NCBI GenBank assembly: GCA_030068075.1
Contig: CM057836.1
Coordinates: 64,145,788 to 64,209,787, forward strand
Direction of reading: 5' to 3'
Source: Paguma larvata
Lineage: Eukaryota > Chordata > Mammalia > Carnivora > Viverridae
Length of the DNA stretch: 64,000 nt
Part shown: positions 41,496 to 54,283 of the stretch, one piece after another
Position numbering within the stretch: position 1 is the stretch's first letter
Layout: the number at the start of each line of letters is the position of its first letter
Made by a program: the position numbers and the translations under genes
The notes under the pieces: generated by a model
Seen by the model: only the letters and a program-made list of their open reading frames with translations
Told to the model about the DNA's origin: nothing
The model's database searches: none

Positions 41496-41714
41496 GGGCA
41501 CCTGGGTGGCTCAGTTGATTAAGCATCTGATTTCAGCTCAGGTCATGATCTCACGGTTTGTGAGTTTGAGCCTCACGTCCTCGGGCTCTGTGCAGACAGC
41601 TCAGAGCCTGGAGCCTACTTCAGATGCTGAGTCTCCCCCTCTCTCTGCTCCTCCCCTGCTCATGCTTTGTCTCTCAAAAATAAATAAATTTTAAAAACAT
41701 TTAAGAAATGCTTT
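41496..41714 (+). mobile_element. Felid CanSINE
   Basis: Flanks AAATGACTAAATAC / AAATGAATAAATAT (41481-41494, 41716-41729) form the target duplication. Confidence 0.92.
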
Positions 41715-42039
41715 AAATGAATAAATATAGTCATTGGGTATATGTATTTAGTGTTCTGCTTTTCAATACTTAATTTGTTCATTTCTGCTTTTATTTAACA
41801 TTTCTCTTTTTCTTGCTTGCTTTATTAGCCATGTCATTTTCTAGACCTTTTAGGTTAATTTTTTTCATTTCTTTCCTTTTTTTCTTATTGCTCTTTATAG
41901 CCACAGTATTATTTCAAATGCTTATAGTTTTTTCGGTATCCCTTCATTTAGAGGTCCTGGAGGAGTTTACACATGCATTTAAAATTATGTCCTGTTACAA
42001 TTCAACTAGCTTTTCTAGGTGTTGTTAGCAAAAGGGTTT

Positions 42040-42480
42040 GGAGATTGTTATATATTCATTAGCTTTCATTAGGTTGTGAACAAACAACCACCCAGCTCCC
42101 AGTAGCTTACGACAATAAAGGTTTATTACTCAATCACTGCACAGATTGCCTACAGCTCTGTTCCAGGATCTTCATTCCAGGATCTGGGCTGAAGGAGCAG
42201 CCTCTCTGTGAGACATACTAGCTCCTGGCTAAACCACAGGATGCTTCTTAAAGCTTCTGCTCAGATGGGGGGCATACATCACTTCTGCATATATCCCACA
42301 GACCAAAGCAAGTCATGAGGCTAAACTTGACGGCAATGCAGTGGTGAACATAACCCTTTCATATGCAGAGCAACGAATAATAGGGAACAATGGTACAATC
42401 TACTCGCCATGTGCTCTCCCATAATGCTGCAACCAGAAGGGCTTATCCTTGCATCTCTGTCCATTCAGAACTCTATTTTA
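42040..42480. repeat. Old interspersed repeat, family not assigned
   Basis: Phrases such as CTGGGCTGAAGGAGCAGCCT and TTAAAGCTTCTGCTCAGATG recur in many mammalian genomes in an LTR-like repeat. I cannot name the subfamily by eye. Confidence 0.45.
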
Positions 42481-42936
42481 TTGTTGGATTATATCTGAGA
42501 CTTACCATGATAGCATTTATGCTTTCCTGTTTAATGTATCTTTAATCACGCTATAATGCTGTTTGTCTCCCTTAATGCTTTTTGCTATAAAAATCAGTTG
42601 TGCTGATCATGTTTTTATAGGCCACACATGGCCGTGGCTACTATGGCTTATGATAACATTAAGAAAATGGTGTTTTTCTAGCTTAGTCTACACTCACAGC
42701 AATGCAAGACCTCATCTCTCTCTCAGACCTCACCAGGCACTGGCATGCTTCTGCAAGGAGTCCATGGGTGCCCGGAAGAGCCTTCTGGTACCTGTGCAGC
42801 CTGGGCTCCTAGCCTGCTGAGAGGAGAGCAATGTTCCCCGCCACCTCCAGATGTCTGTACAGCAGCGCCGCTTTGCACATCTCGCACCGTCAGAGACTCC
42901 AGAGATTTCACCCTTTTCTAAATTAATAGCCATCTT

Positions 42937-43154
42937 GGGGCACCTGGGTGGTTCAGTCCTTTAAGCATCCGACTTCAGCTCAGGTCATAATCTCACCATT
43001 CATAGGTTCGAGCCCCACTTGGGCTCTGTGCTAACAGCTCTGAGCCTGGAGCCTGCTTCAGATTCTGTGTGTGTCACTCCGTACCCTTCCCCCACTCTCG
43101 CTCTGTCTCTGTCTCTCTCTCTCTCTCGAAAATAAATAAACATTGAAAAAAATT
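42937..43154 (+). mobile_element. Felid CanSINE
   Basis: 17-bp perfect target duplication AAATTAATAGCCATCTT at 42920-42936 and 43155-43171. Confidence 0.94.
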
Positions 43155-43287
43155 AAATTAATAGCCATCTTTCCCCAGAGGTTTGGCTCAAGTTTCCAGT
43201 TGCTGGGACACTGCTGGATAGAGAATAATATGATTAATACACTGTACCATACTCAAAGTTACTTTGGGAGCCAAACCTTACATTTCA

Positions 43288-43372
43288 TTAAGTTTCTTTC
43301 TCCCTCCCCCCCTCCTCTCCTTCCCTCTCTCTCCCCTATTTCTTTCCCTTCTTCCCCCCCCTCCTCTACAGG
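43288..43372. repeat. Pyrimidine tract
   Basis: About 85 bases of C/T with several C runs, not part of a SINE. Confidence 0.8.
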
Positions 43373-43709
43373 AGGCTCCTCTGCTATTGATGCTTATATA
43401 ACCTCTAATAACCAACTCCACCCTGGAATCTGTGAAACTGATAAAATTTAAACATCAGGTTTTTATTATGCCTGTACAGGCACTATGGATTGTAAGCCAT
43501 TCCCCTTGCTTTATTAAAATTTTTCTTTATTTTAAAACATTTTATCTCAATAATCACATACATGGAAAAAAACAATAATATAATGGGGCTTGTAATGAAA
43601 GCCATTGTCTACTGCCCTATCCTCCCCGACCCATAATTCGATTTCCTCATAGGAACCACTTCTAATTGTTTCTGTTTCAAGACTTTTTGATGGCTACTTA
43701 CCTAGTTCT

Positions 43710-44143
43710 TTTTTTTTCTTAATTTTCAATGTTTATTTATTTATTTATTATTTTTTTAATGTTTATTTACTTTTGACAGAGAGACAGAGCATGAGCAGGG
43801 GAGGGGCAGAGAAAGAGGGAGACAGAGAATCTGAAGCAGGCTCCAGGCTCCGAGGTGTCAGCACAGAACCCGGCGTGGGGCTTGAACTCACAAACCATGA
43901 GATCATGACCTGAGCCGAAGTCGGTGCTTAACCGACTGAGCCACCCAGTGCCCCTTTATTTTTAAGAGAGAGAGTGAGCAAGAAAGGGAGGGTAGATAGA
44001 GAGGGAGACACAGAATCTGAAGCAGGCTCCATGCTCAAGCTGTCAGCACAGATCCCGGCACAAGGCTCAAACTCACAAACTGCCAGATCATGACCTGAGC
44101 CAAGGTCGGACACTTAACCAACTGAGCCACCCAGGCGCCCCTC
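43710..44143 (-). mobile_element. CanSINE interrupted by a second CanSINE
   Basis: The outer copy has target duplication CCTAGTTCT at 43701-43709 and 44144-44152. Its left tail (43710-43750) and body (about 43957-44143) are separated by an inner minus-strand copy (about 43751-43956) whose head ends CCACCCAGTGCCCC. Confidence 0.88.
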
Positions 44144-44574
44144 CCTAGTTCTAAACAAGGGGCCTTTACTGCTTTTTCTTGATTTACTGGTAAATCACTG
44201 TATTATGTGAGAAGATTAGTTCCCTATAAAAGTTGGCATTTATATTTTCTCTAGTCACTGAATTTAAGTTTTCCGTGTTTAGTTCATAGGCTGCTTCTAA
44301 AAATTGAAAAGTACTAATGATAATAACATACCATAACAATGTAAATATTGTAACTATGTAAATATTGTTGATAGAAGTATTAGATACTAAGATTTCATTT
44401 TCCTCTCCACAGGGGCCTTTACAGATCATGTAAAAGACTGTTCAAATTTAAGATTTGAGTTTTACTTGGCTGGTTTGATTTTATATTTCCATCTCTTTTC
44501 ACTTATGCTGAAAATCTTGGTTCCAATGATAATAACGTAACAATCAGTATTAGAGCTCTTTGTTACTCTCTTTC

Positions 44575-45690
44575 CCCAAAAGTTTTATTTTCAAAAATGT
44601 CAAACCTACAGAAAAGGCTGAAAAAAAAAAACCTGTATGATAAATGTCTGCACATCTTTTATCCAGATTCATAAATGGTTAAAAAATTTTGCCACATTTG
44701 CTTTGTTTCTCTTTTGTTTTTGCTGAGTCATTTGGAAGCACATTGCAGACGGCATGACAGTTCACCACTTGCATGTTTCTCCTACAACAAGGACATTTTC
44801 TTATAAAACCGCAATCCCATTATAAGACCCAAGGAATTTAATATTGACATACCGTGACATGACCCATATCCAAATTTCCCCCGTTAGCCCCCAAAATGTC
44901 CTTTATAGCTTTCTTCTATCCAGAATTCAATCAAAGCTCACTCGTTACATATAACAGAAATACCCCTTTGGTCTCCTTTGTTGTCTGTTGCTTTTTTTTT
45001 TTTTTTTTTCGGTCTTTTTAGGACATTTGACTGTTTTGCAGAGTCCAGGCAATTGCTTTGTAGAAGAATGCCCTCCAGTCTGGATTTAGCTAATTGCTTT
45101 ATCATGATTAGATACTTGAGATTAAACATTTTTGGTAAGAATATCATAGAAGTACGCACTCCCTGTTGCATCGTGTCGTATCTAGACCCACAATGCCAGT
45201 TCGTCTCATTGGCGATGATGCAAATGATGATCTTGTTCAGATGGTATCAGCTAGAGTTCTCCAGTGCAAAGGTACCCTTCCTCTTTGTAATTCCCAAATA
45301 GTCTATGCAGTGATTCTTCAAGATAAGGTAAATATCCTATTCCCCAATCACCTTTGATTCAATAGTTACAGCATCCACGGACAACCCTTGCCTGAATCAG
45401 TTACACCAAGATCTTAAAATGATGATTTTCTAAATTATTTTCTTGTAATGACTGCAAATTATATCAAGTCTTTAGAGTTGTATCATACTTTATTTATTAG
45501 GTCCCCTATTGATGGATATTTAGGTTGTTTGCACTATTTTGCTTTTACAAACAATGAATGCTGCAAAGAACACCCTGGTATCTTAATGCAAATGTGCAAC
45601 TATAATTGTTAGATGAATTCCAGGAAGAAAAATTGCTAGGAAAAAGGCATTTAACATTTTGACAGGTATTGCAGTGTTACCCACCCACCC
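44575..45690 (-). mobile_element. Old LINE-1 fragment, antisense
   Basis: A long run of phrases known from antisense L1M ends: AAATGTCAAACCTACAGAAA near 44595, TCCAAATTTCCCCCGTTAGC near 44869, TAAACATTTTTGGTAAGAAT near 45124, GGATATTTAGGTTGTTTGCA near 45514. A T18 run lies at 44992-45009. The 107-codon frame at 44978-45301 is inside it and is not a gene. Confidence 0.55.
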
Positions 45691-45719
45691 CCCTGCCACC
45701 AAGAGAAGGGATACCGACT

Positions 45720-46830
45720 ACATTCCCACTATCGGTGCACACGACTATTTTCCAAATTCCCTTATTTTTTGACTCTATATTTTTGCTTTTATATGTACCA
45801 CCTCCTCCTATTTTTCCAGCTCACTCTCACTCTACCTTGAATCCCACATTTCTGCTCCTGAAACCCATAGGCCATAACCAGCTTGTCACCTCTCTTTTCT
45901 ACTTCCCCAGTTTATATTCCATGGCCCATCATTGTAACTCCTCTTTTGCATACTCTCTCCAATCCCTGACTCCTCTCTCCCTTCGCTGTACTTTATGGCC
46001 AAACTCCTAACCCAGTTAAAACCAACTCTCTTTCTGTGTCACGCCCAGCAGCTAAAAGTGACTGGAGAAAAACAACCACACAGGAGATGCTCACTGTAAA
46101 TTTATGGCCTCGACTTTAAATGGGCCTTTAATAAAGTCCCAGTAAGTTCTCTAACCCATTCCTCTCCATCATTCCTAGAGGGCTGTTTCATTTCTTTCCT
46201 CTCTCTTCACCTCTCCAGTATCTCCTGATCCCTCTGTTGATGATTTTGCTTCCTACCTCACTGAGAAGAGAATTTGCACAGCTACAACCACAGCTACCGG
46301 CCTACCAGCACCCGCACCCACATACTCTACCTTCTCTCCTGTAACTGCGAATGTAACACGGGTTCTCATTTCTCAAGCCAGCTCCTGCAGCTGTGCACTG
46401 CCTTCCAGCCACTCAAGGTTCTCTCTCCAGCAATTGCTCTTTCCCTCTCCGGCCTCATCGACGTTTTCTCCCTACTGAATCTTTCCCATTGGGAGCAAAC
46501 ATTCTGTAGTATCTCCCACTTGGAAAAAAAAATCATCTATTGACTCCATGTCTCTTCCAGCCCGTGCCTCGACTTTACATTATTTTAGTGAATACTGTTG
46601 TGCTCCCTCAAGAGTGCTTCTTCAGGCCCAACACTCCCATGCGCCAGCTGCTGGGAATATCAGCTGTGTTACCTCACAGCCACACTCCCTCACTAGGAAC
46701 ACTCTCTTGGCTGCACGGAACTGCCTCTCTAGAAGTTGTAGCCCCTACTAAGCAGCAGCCATCAAATGACTGGACGGAGCAGGAATAGAAAGCATGGCCC
46801 CCTTGCCTCAATTTGGGACAGCTGTGTAGA
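45720..46830 (+). repeat. Probable LINE-2 ORF region
   Basis: Pyrimidine-rich DNA with phrases like the L2 reverse-transcriptase region (CTGTACTTTATGGCCAAACTCC, then CTCCAGCAATTGCTCTTTCC, then GGCCTCATCGACG). The frames of 82-113 codons here overlap one another and show no family match. Confidence 0.35.
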
Positions 46831-46849
46831 ATCATCCCCCCTCCAGAAC

Positions 46850-48105
46850 CCCCCACAGGATGACTGAGGCCCCGGCTGAAACTTCACTAGGGTCAGCTTC
46901 TCCACAGTCAAGCCTTACCTCCCTCACTTCCTCAGAAGTATCTCTCCAATAAGCTTCTGCATGCAGCGTGCCACCTGGGAATTTGCAAATAGAGACTTGC
47001 AAGTAGAGACTGTAAAACAATGTTCTAGCAGAGGAGGTCCTATCTTCCAGTAATTGCGACATTTACAACATAATTATAGAATTTGTATTTGTTAAAAAAA
47101 GCCATTTTTTCCGTAGAATTTTCCATATTCTGGCTTTAGCTCATTGTGTCCCTGTGTGTATTCTTATTCCTGGTACTTTCTACAAACTGGTAGTTATATT
47201 AGAGAGTATAACTAGTTTGATAGTTATACGATGCTAGATTAATTAGATTCACCTCCAGCCATTTAAACCCGTTATTCTGAAACTCTTTTTTACGTTTTTT
47301 TTTTCCCTACTCTGTGAAATTTAAATACTGATTATCTGATGCGAAGAAGAGATGAAATCAGAGCTCCCCATGATCAGGAGCGATCGCTTATGATTGCACT
47401 TCCTCCCCCCGCCCTCAGCTTCCAACCCCCTTCCACACACACCCACACACAGACTTGATATATGCAACCAAAAGGCTTTCTTTCCAAATGCTTACTGGAA
47501 ACTGGGAACAAATAACTGGAGAATGTGTTTACCTAGGTTTATAGCCTTAAACACCAAACACCTTCCTTCCAAAGCAGAGTATGATTATCTTGTTCTCATC
47601 TAGAAAGGGAACCAAAGAAGGGATGATTTGCATACAGAATTCCATGTTGTTACTAATTTTAAAAGCTATCCTGGCTTTCTTCTGTCAAATGGTTTGATTG
47701 TGGATCACATTCTTTCATCGACAGCTGGTGTATTCTAAGTCAATTAATCAACATGCATTTATCAAGCACCTGCTGTGTGATCAACGTCATTCTTGGAGAA
47801 TTCATGCTGATTAAATTCTCTGTAAAACAATTAGGAAGCTGTATCTTATTTCTTCTCTGTCCCCATCCCCACCCCCAATCACAGAAATGCATTCCCAAAT
47901 CAAATAGATGCTCTTTTTGTAACAATTTACTGTTTTGAATTATCTATACCCTGCTCCATTCTGTTGGGAGTTGATAATGCTCTGGACAATGATGATTTTT
48001 CTGAGGTACTAAAAGCACTCTTGCATAAATGTGTACCTGTTTGTGTAATTATGTTCTCTTAGGTGTCTCCTTTTAAAGAAATTTGTTAAGTTTTTGTTTG
48101 TTTTA
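46850..48105. other. Intergenic unique-looking DNA
   Basis: Contains a short piece near 47730-47830 like an old repeat (ATTTATCAAGCACCTGCTGT). Otherwise nothing is recognised. Confidence 0.45.
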
Positions 48106-48109
48106 TTTT

Positions 48110-48515
48110 TTTATTAATGTCATTACAAGTAACAGAAACGAGCTACAGCTGGCTCAAGGGAAAATAAAAACTTACTGGAAATCTATCAGGCTCTCTCATG
48201 GAATCCAAGAAGAACTGAACTACCAACCTGGCCTCTGGAAATGCAGAACACAAGGAAGCTCCGGGGACCCTGACAACAGCTGCTCACAAACCATCTCTTT
48301 GGAATTCTGCCCTTAAAATGACTCAGAGCCAAGTATCTCTGATCTCTGGGTATCTCAGTTCAAAATTCAAATCCCTGGCGGGAGAATCTGATTGGCTGAG
48401 CTGTGGTCAGAAGGCTGCTGCTGCTCCAATCAAGTACGGCCAGGAGACTGGCTGGCGGGTTCTATACGCCCCTCTCCAACACAGGAGCCACCACCAGGCA
48501 CATGTGAAATGTTGC
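48110..48515 (-). repeat. Old interspersed repeat, same unnamed family as 56700-57115
   Basis: The left end TTACAAGTAACAGAAACGAG and the inner GAATCTGATTGGCTGAGCTG recur in mammals. The complement of the left end resembles 57073-57113 in the other orientation. Confidence 0.4.
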
Positions 48516-48992
48516 TAATACACTGAGGAAATGGATTTTTCATTTTATTTTTATTGGTTTAAATCTCAGTACTGAAGCAACGTGAAATATTTTTCCATTA
48601 CCTGTAGCTTCATTATTTGGATAGAACTATGTTTCACTTTAATTGTTAAAAGTTACCATCTGAATTGAGATGCGCCGCCAGTGGAAAACACTCATCAGAT
48701 TTTGAAGATACTGATGGAAAAAAACAAAAGAAGAATGTAAAATATCCTATTGTATCTAATTTAATTACATGTTGAAATTATAATAATTTAGGTATCTTGG
48801 GTTAAATAGCATATTAAAATTACTTTAAACTATTTTTTCTACTTTTTAAAACTATTACTGCCGGAGGACTTTAACACATATATGTGGTGCACATTATATT
48901 TCTCCTGGACAGCATTCCTCTGTACAGCTATGAAGGACCGTTTCTGAGGACCAGGGGCAGTTCCAAGATACTGGATAAAAAATTCCATGCAT

Positions 48993-49210
48993 GGGGCGCC
49001 TGGGTGGCTCAGTCGGTTGAGCAGCTGATTTCGGCTCAGGTCATGATCTCACGGTCTGTGAGTTCGAGCCCCACGTCGGGCTCTGTGCCAATGGCTCATG
49101 AGAGCCTGGAGCCTCCTTCAGTTTCTGTATCTCCCTCTCTCTCTGCCCTTCCCCTGCTCACAATGTGTCTCTATGTCTCTCAAAAATAAATAAACGTTGA
49201 AAAAAATTAA
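48993..49210 (+). mobile_element. Felid CanSINE
   Basis: Near-consensus head GGGGCGCCTGGGTGGCTCAG; tail TAAATAAACGTTGAAAAAAA. Little diverged. Confidence 0.93.
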
Positions 49211-49398
49211 AAAACAAATTCTCTGCAGAACAGATAACTTCAAAGCGGTCAACTATGTAGTACAAAATAACACATACAGAGATCTCTGGGATAACCTAAT
49301 GTACTTAATCAATAGTGGAAAACATCTCTTCAGCATTGTTTGACTACTTCATTGCAATATTCATTTTATCATTAAGGAATATTAAAAGCTGATAACTA

Positions 49399-49580
49399 GG
49401 GGGTACCTGGGTGCCTCAGTTCGTTGAGTGTCCCACTCTTGATTTCCACTGAGGTCATGATCCCAGGGTCATGGGATCGAGCCCCTTGAGGGCCTTTGTG
49501 CTGAGTGTGGGGCCTGCCTGAGAGTCTCCCTCACCCACTGTCCCTCCCCCCTCTCTAAAACTAAAAAAAAATATTTTTAA
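49399..49580 (+). mobile_element. CanSINE, older subtype
   Basis: Mutated head (GGTACCTGGGTGCCTCAGTT) and little CT. Flanks AAAAGCTGATAACT / AAAAACTGATATCT resemble a target duplication. Confidence 0.87.
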
Positions 49581-49609
49581 AAACTGATATCTCAGACTCT
49601 AATATTTGA

Positions 49610-50085
49610 TGCTACAAATTTCCATCCAACCAACATTTCTTGATAAAGTCCCTGGTCTCCTGTGGAGCTGAAAATCTGGTAGAGAGGAGAGAGACAATAA
49701 GCAGATAAACAAAGACATACTGCCATGGTATTAATAGATACTGGGGAGTGGGGAGGCAGGCCCGGTGGGAGGGAGGTAAGGAGACAGAGGATGACAGGGG
49801 ATGCTATTTAGCCAGATGACTAGGAAGATATACCTGATAGTTGACACTGCAGTAGAGAGTAGAATAGAGGGAAGAGGATGAGTCACAGGACTCGCAGGAA
49901 AAGCAGTCCTCCAGGCAAATGGAATTAGTTCAGCATGTTTCAGGATCCACGGGGAAGCTTGTGAAGCTAAAGAACAGGGAGAAAGGGCAACAAGGTAGAA
50001 AGTGAAATCAGAACAGGCAGTCTGGAGCCAGATCATTCCAGGCCCTCGAGACAAAGTAAATGTGAGCGGAATCTCTTGCAGTGTT
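49610..50085 (+). repeat. Old interspersed repeat, family not assigned
   Basis: A diverged copy of a common mammalian unit (gene-like prose such as GGAGACAATAAGCAGATAAAC-type and TCAGAACAGGCAGTCTGGAG). A related piece occurs at 51275-51470. The frame on the minus strand (49731-50096) is not a gene. Confidence 0.4.
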
Positions 50086-50645
50086 GAGAGTCGCATTTAC
50101 ATTTTCCTTGGGTCCGCAAATCATACCGGTAAGACCTGGAATTTTATGAATCAGCTTTTTCGGTGGATTTTTATTCTCGTGCTTTTGTCGAAAATTATCA
50201 ACTCTTACGTTATTTCCTCACTCTCTATTTGTCTTATGAAAAAATTAATGAATCTTGAAAACATTAAAATTTTATTTAAAATATTGGAAAAGTTAAATCA
50301 AGAGCTACTTATCTCCTGAATTAATTTGAATCTTGAAAAATGTCTATGCTCTTTGCTTGAATAAAATGTTTGTAAAATTGAATTGTAGAACAAAATTATT
50401 AGGGAATGAATTTTATCCATGATAGAAGTCTTTGTAGTGACTAAGAATACTTTTAAAATTTCTTGAATGCAGAGCTTTAGAAAAATAATTCACTCAGCTG
50501 CCTAGTGCACAGACACCCACAGGACCTAATGACATGAATGCAGATTCACATAAATACCTAAAACTTGCCAAGTACATGCATGAATATCTATATACAAGAA
50601 GTATATATTACAATAACTCCTGATTACACATAATAACTATCATTT

Positions 50646-50870
50646 ATTTTCTTTTTAAAAAATGTTTTTAATGTTTATTTTTGAGAGAGAGAGAGACAGA
50701 TTGTGAGTGGGGGAGGGGCGAAGAGAGAGATGGAGACACGGAATCTGAAGCAGGCTCCAGGCTCTGAGCTGTCAGCACAGAGCCCGATGCTCGGTTCGAA
50801 CTCACTAACTGGAAGATCATGACCTGAACTGAAGTACGATGATTAACCAACTGAGCCACCCTGGCACCCC
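50646..50870 (-). mobile_element. Felid CanSINE
   Basis: Flanks AATAACTATCATTT / AATAACTGTCATTT at 50632-50645 and 50871-50884, one mismatch. Confidence 0.92.
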
Positions 50871-50919
50871 AATAACTGTCATTTTTTTAAGCTCTTACCA
50901 TATGTCATTTACCTATGAC

Positions 50920-51270
50920 AGCCTATACTAGTTTGTTAGGGTTAGCAATATACTACAGACTGGATTGTTTAAACAGACATTCATTTTCACACAGTTCAGG
51001 AGGCTGAAGTCTAAGATCAAGGTGTCAGCAGGTGTGGTTTGTTCTGAGCCCTGTCTTCTTGCCTTGCAGATGACAGCCCCCTTATTATGTTCTCAGGTGG
51101 TATTTCTTATAAAGACTGATGGGATTAGGCCCCACCCCAAAGACCTAATTTTAATTAAATCACCTCTTTAAAGACCTCATCTCCAAATACAATCACATGC
51201 TGAGTTACTGGGGTTTAGGGCTTCAACATACGAATTGGAGGAAGAGGGAGAGAAACGACAGCCTGTAACA
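50920..51270 (-). mobile_element. MaLR LTR (MLT1/MST-like), antisense
   Basis: Recognised from CTAGTTTGTTAGGGTTAGCA near one end, CTCATCTCCAAATACAATCA and GGGCTTCAACATACGAATTG near the other. It is continuous, with no SINE inside. Confidence 0.75.
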
Positions 51271-51472
51271 CTGACACTTACCTACAAAGACAAAATGTTG
51301 GGTAAGATGCTATTCCTAAAACAGGTGACAATGTGATAAGTGCTCTCATAGAAGGATATAAAAGTGATCACATATCTTGGAAACACGGAGCAGAGAGTGC
51401 AGATTCTTCTTTGATGGAGAGGCTGGGAGGAATCAGAAGACCTCACAGAGGAGGTTACATTTGAAGCTGGAG

Positions 51473-51628
51473 GGGCACCTGGGTGACTCAGTCAGCTAAG
51501 TGTCCGATTCTTGGTTTTAGTTCGAGTCACCATCTCACGGTTTGTGAGTTGAAGCCTCACATGAGGCTCTGTGGTGATGGTGTAGAGTCTGTTTGGGATT
51601 CAGTCCCTCTGCCCTTCCCCCGCTCATG

Positions 51629-51664
<36 letters not shown>

Positions 51665-51665
51665 A

Positions 51666-51704
<39 letters not shown>

Positions 51705-51706
51705 AA
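51473..51706 (+). mobile_element. CanSINE with expanded (TAAA)n tail
   Basis: CT run at about 51632-51661, then about ten AAAT/TAAA units at 51663-51705. Confidence 0.92.
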
Positions 51707-51973
51707 ATAATGAAGCAGCTTCTAGAGGACAATTAGGCACTGTATGCCTTGTGCCAGCACCCAAGGCAGCTGTGCCTAAATTATAGGTTTCTCATTAACT
51801 AGTCAGTGTATTATAATGAGAATGAGTGAGAAGCAGTAAGGTGCTATGTAAGTGTTCAGTTTTTCTTTCTTTTATAAATTAACTAAATTACTATATACCC
51901 TATTCCTCCAGAAAACAAACTGCCAAATGAAACTCTAAATACATAATATCTTAATATGCCTTCTTTATTTATA

Positions 51974-52931
51974 TGTTGGGAGCCGTTTTGGGCTCAGAGG
52001 TTGAGACCTCTCCCTGTGTGGGAAAGGTTGAAGCAAAGCTCCCGCCAGCCAAACTGGCTCCTAGTCTTACCTCCTTCTAAATAATCTTTCAGGCCTGGAT
52101 TTCTTGAACTGCTCTCGTTGGCCTAAGGGATATAATGCTCTTTGGTTTTATGGCACATGGAAAGGGGGACCTGGAGTGCAATGTCTTGATGGATAAAATC
52201 TGAATGAGAGTAACCGGGTCAGAAGTAACCTCGAAGTTGCCTCTTGGGGATAGGTTACACAAAATGATCATACAGAATAGCAGTTATGAGTTGGCTAGAA
52301 ATTAGTAGGCATTAGGCCCCAACACTCCTTGAACCAAACTAGATTTTCCCTGCAGGTATCGCATTGTGTTAATCATCCCCTCAGCCCCACCATAAAACCT
52401 CAAGGCACATCTCCGTAAAGCTTCTCTCAGTATTAAAGACTGATGGGAGAGATTGTAAAGAGACTTAGGACCTTCCCCGGAGGTTAGCCTAGCCCAAAAG
52501 TTAGAAGGCCTGCTTATAGATAAGGTACAAACTAAAGTAGCTACACATATCTTCATTGATCAGCAGCAAATATTGAGCACCTCCCTGAGGTTAACATTTC
52601 ACAAATTCTTTTGTAATTCTCATCCCCACGCTCCCTTATAGTAAAAAGGCAATAACAAAATACTCTCACGAAAGCTCCCATAAACCTATAGATGATGACA
52701 TAGGTCTTGCGACAACAATGTATGTTGTAAAGAATGCCTTGTCACTGATGTAATGTCACTCGCTACCTTTAAAAATAAAGACACTGAGACTAGCAAAACA
52801 GAGATGCCAGAATTGCCAGGGCTGCCTGCTTGGTCATCAGACTCCATCTCTCTCGTGGCTCTCTCATTTCCTTTCGCCTGACTGTCCGTCCTTCATGGAC
52901 CCCTAGATTCGCCAGAACAAGGACCCTGGCA
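51974..52931 (+). mobile_element. Solo LTR, class II (betaretrovirus-like) endogenous retrovirus
   Basis: The element starts TGTTGGGAGCC, ends CTGGCA, and is bounded on both sides by the same six bases TTTATA (51968-51973 and 52932-52937). A six-base duplication and the TGTTGGGAGCC start are typical of class II elements. An AATAAA lies at 52774-52779. At 958 bp it is one full LTR with no internal viral sequence beside it, so it most likely arose by LTR-LTR recombination. No viral reading frame remains. Confidence 0.75.
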
Positions 52932-52937
52932 TTTATA

Positions 52938-53930
52938 GGCTACTCCTTAGCAAAGTATTTTATTGTTTCTCATTGCTTTTCTCACCTGTCTTTGTTTTCT
53001 TTGGGTTTCACAAAATAATTTAGACAAGTCTTGGATCTTTTTTTTCTGAAATGGAGAACGGAGAGAGTTCTACAGCAATTTTACATGTGATTGCTGTGAT
53101 TGATCACAACAACTGAAAAGAACTACTAATTGTGGCAGGAACTAGATGGAACATATACTTAGCAAAGTCATGTGTTTCTCTCGGGTTGGGTAAGTCCTTG
53201 AGTTGACTTCAACTTGAAGTCTTTCTCGCCCTTTTGTTATAATACCTATAATATTATTCTCTTAAAAGGACAGACACATGCAAATTTTTTTAAAAAGGTC
53301 TTGTATCAAGATAGCTTCTATGGCTCTGAAAAGACCTTTGTGTAAAATTACATAGTCGCTTTCAATTTCCTCCAAATTGCTGCCAATATCACTCTTGAGA
53401 CAGCCTTATTTTCCTAGAGAGAACTTGTGGGTTTTGTTGACGAGTGCCGTTCCCCCAGAGAAGTTAGTTGGACAAAAATCGGTTTCTGTGGTCTTTTGTG
53501 ATTTCTATGGCTTAGACTGTGATTATTGGATCCAATCTGTAATGTATTCAGAAATTATATTCCCACGACCTTTATAGCATGTCACTGGAATATAATCCCA
53601 TCTCTACTAATTACATGAGGAAGAATAAAAGTGTTTTCTACTAAGTTAGAATGTTTTTTCTAAGTTATAATGTTTTGAATTGTCTTGTACTTCTCTCAAC
53701 TCTTACTGCTGTGAAAACTACATCCTAGAGAGAATGTAAGAAACTATATATAGCTAAAATATGCCTAACAAATAATACAGACTCTTCCCCAGAGGAGTTC
53801 ATAATCACAGAACAAGTGGCATCTTGTCAACTTGTGTTGTTTTTGCTAACAGTTTATCTTAATGTTAAAATGCCACATTCTTCAGAATTGTCATAGCGTA
53901 ACTGTAAACGACTTAAAAATAATTTCTTTT
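52938..53930. other. Intergenic DNA right of the class II LTR
   Basis: No repeat or gene recognised. Confidence 0.45.
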
Positions 53931-53934
53931 AAAA

Positions 53935-54205
53935 TTTAGCAGATTAAATGCAGTGTGCTCTTCTTCATTGGATCCTTGAACAGAAAAAGAATATTAGGAG
54001 AAAACTGGTATAGTCTTTATACAGTCTGGAGTTTAGTTAATAGTAATGTACCAATGCAAACTTCCTAGTTTTGACAAATGCACCCTGGCTAGGTAAGATG
54101 GTAACATTAGAGGTTGACAGACATATATGGACTCTATGATAGCTTTGTGACTTTTCTGTAAATCTAAAACTGCTCCAAAAAAAAAATAAAGGTTATTTTT
54201 TTAAC
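53935..54205 (+). mobile_element. Old LINE-1 3' UTR end, sense
   Basis: GGTAAGATGGTAACATTAGAG near 54094, then GACTTTTCTGTAAATCTAAA near 54149 and a poly(A) ending at about 54190, typical of L1M 3' ends. Confidence 0.65.
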
Positions 54206-54283
54206 TCAAAAAATTTTAGCAGAATGTCGAAGTTACATTTTCTAGTCTATCTCCGTGAATAAGAGGGGGCAGGCCCACAATTC

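Noticed and set aside
42690..42935. CpG-containing block as a second promoter
   Set aside because: Only a few CpGs, no motif cluster, and no gene next to it.
45669..46010. 113-codon proline/leucine-rich frame
   Set aside because: It lies in pyrimidine-rich, probably L2-derived DNA; low-complexity translation only.
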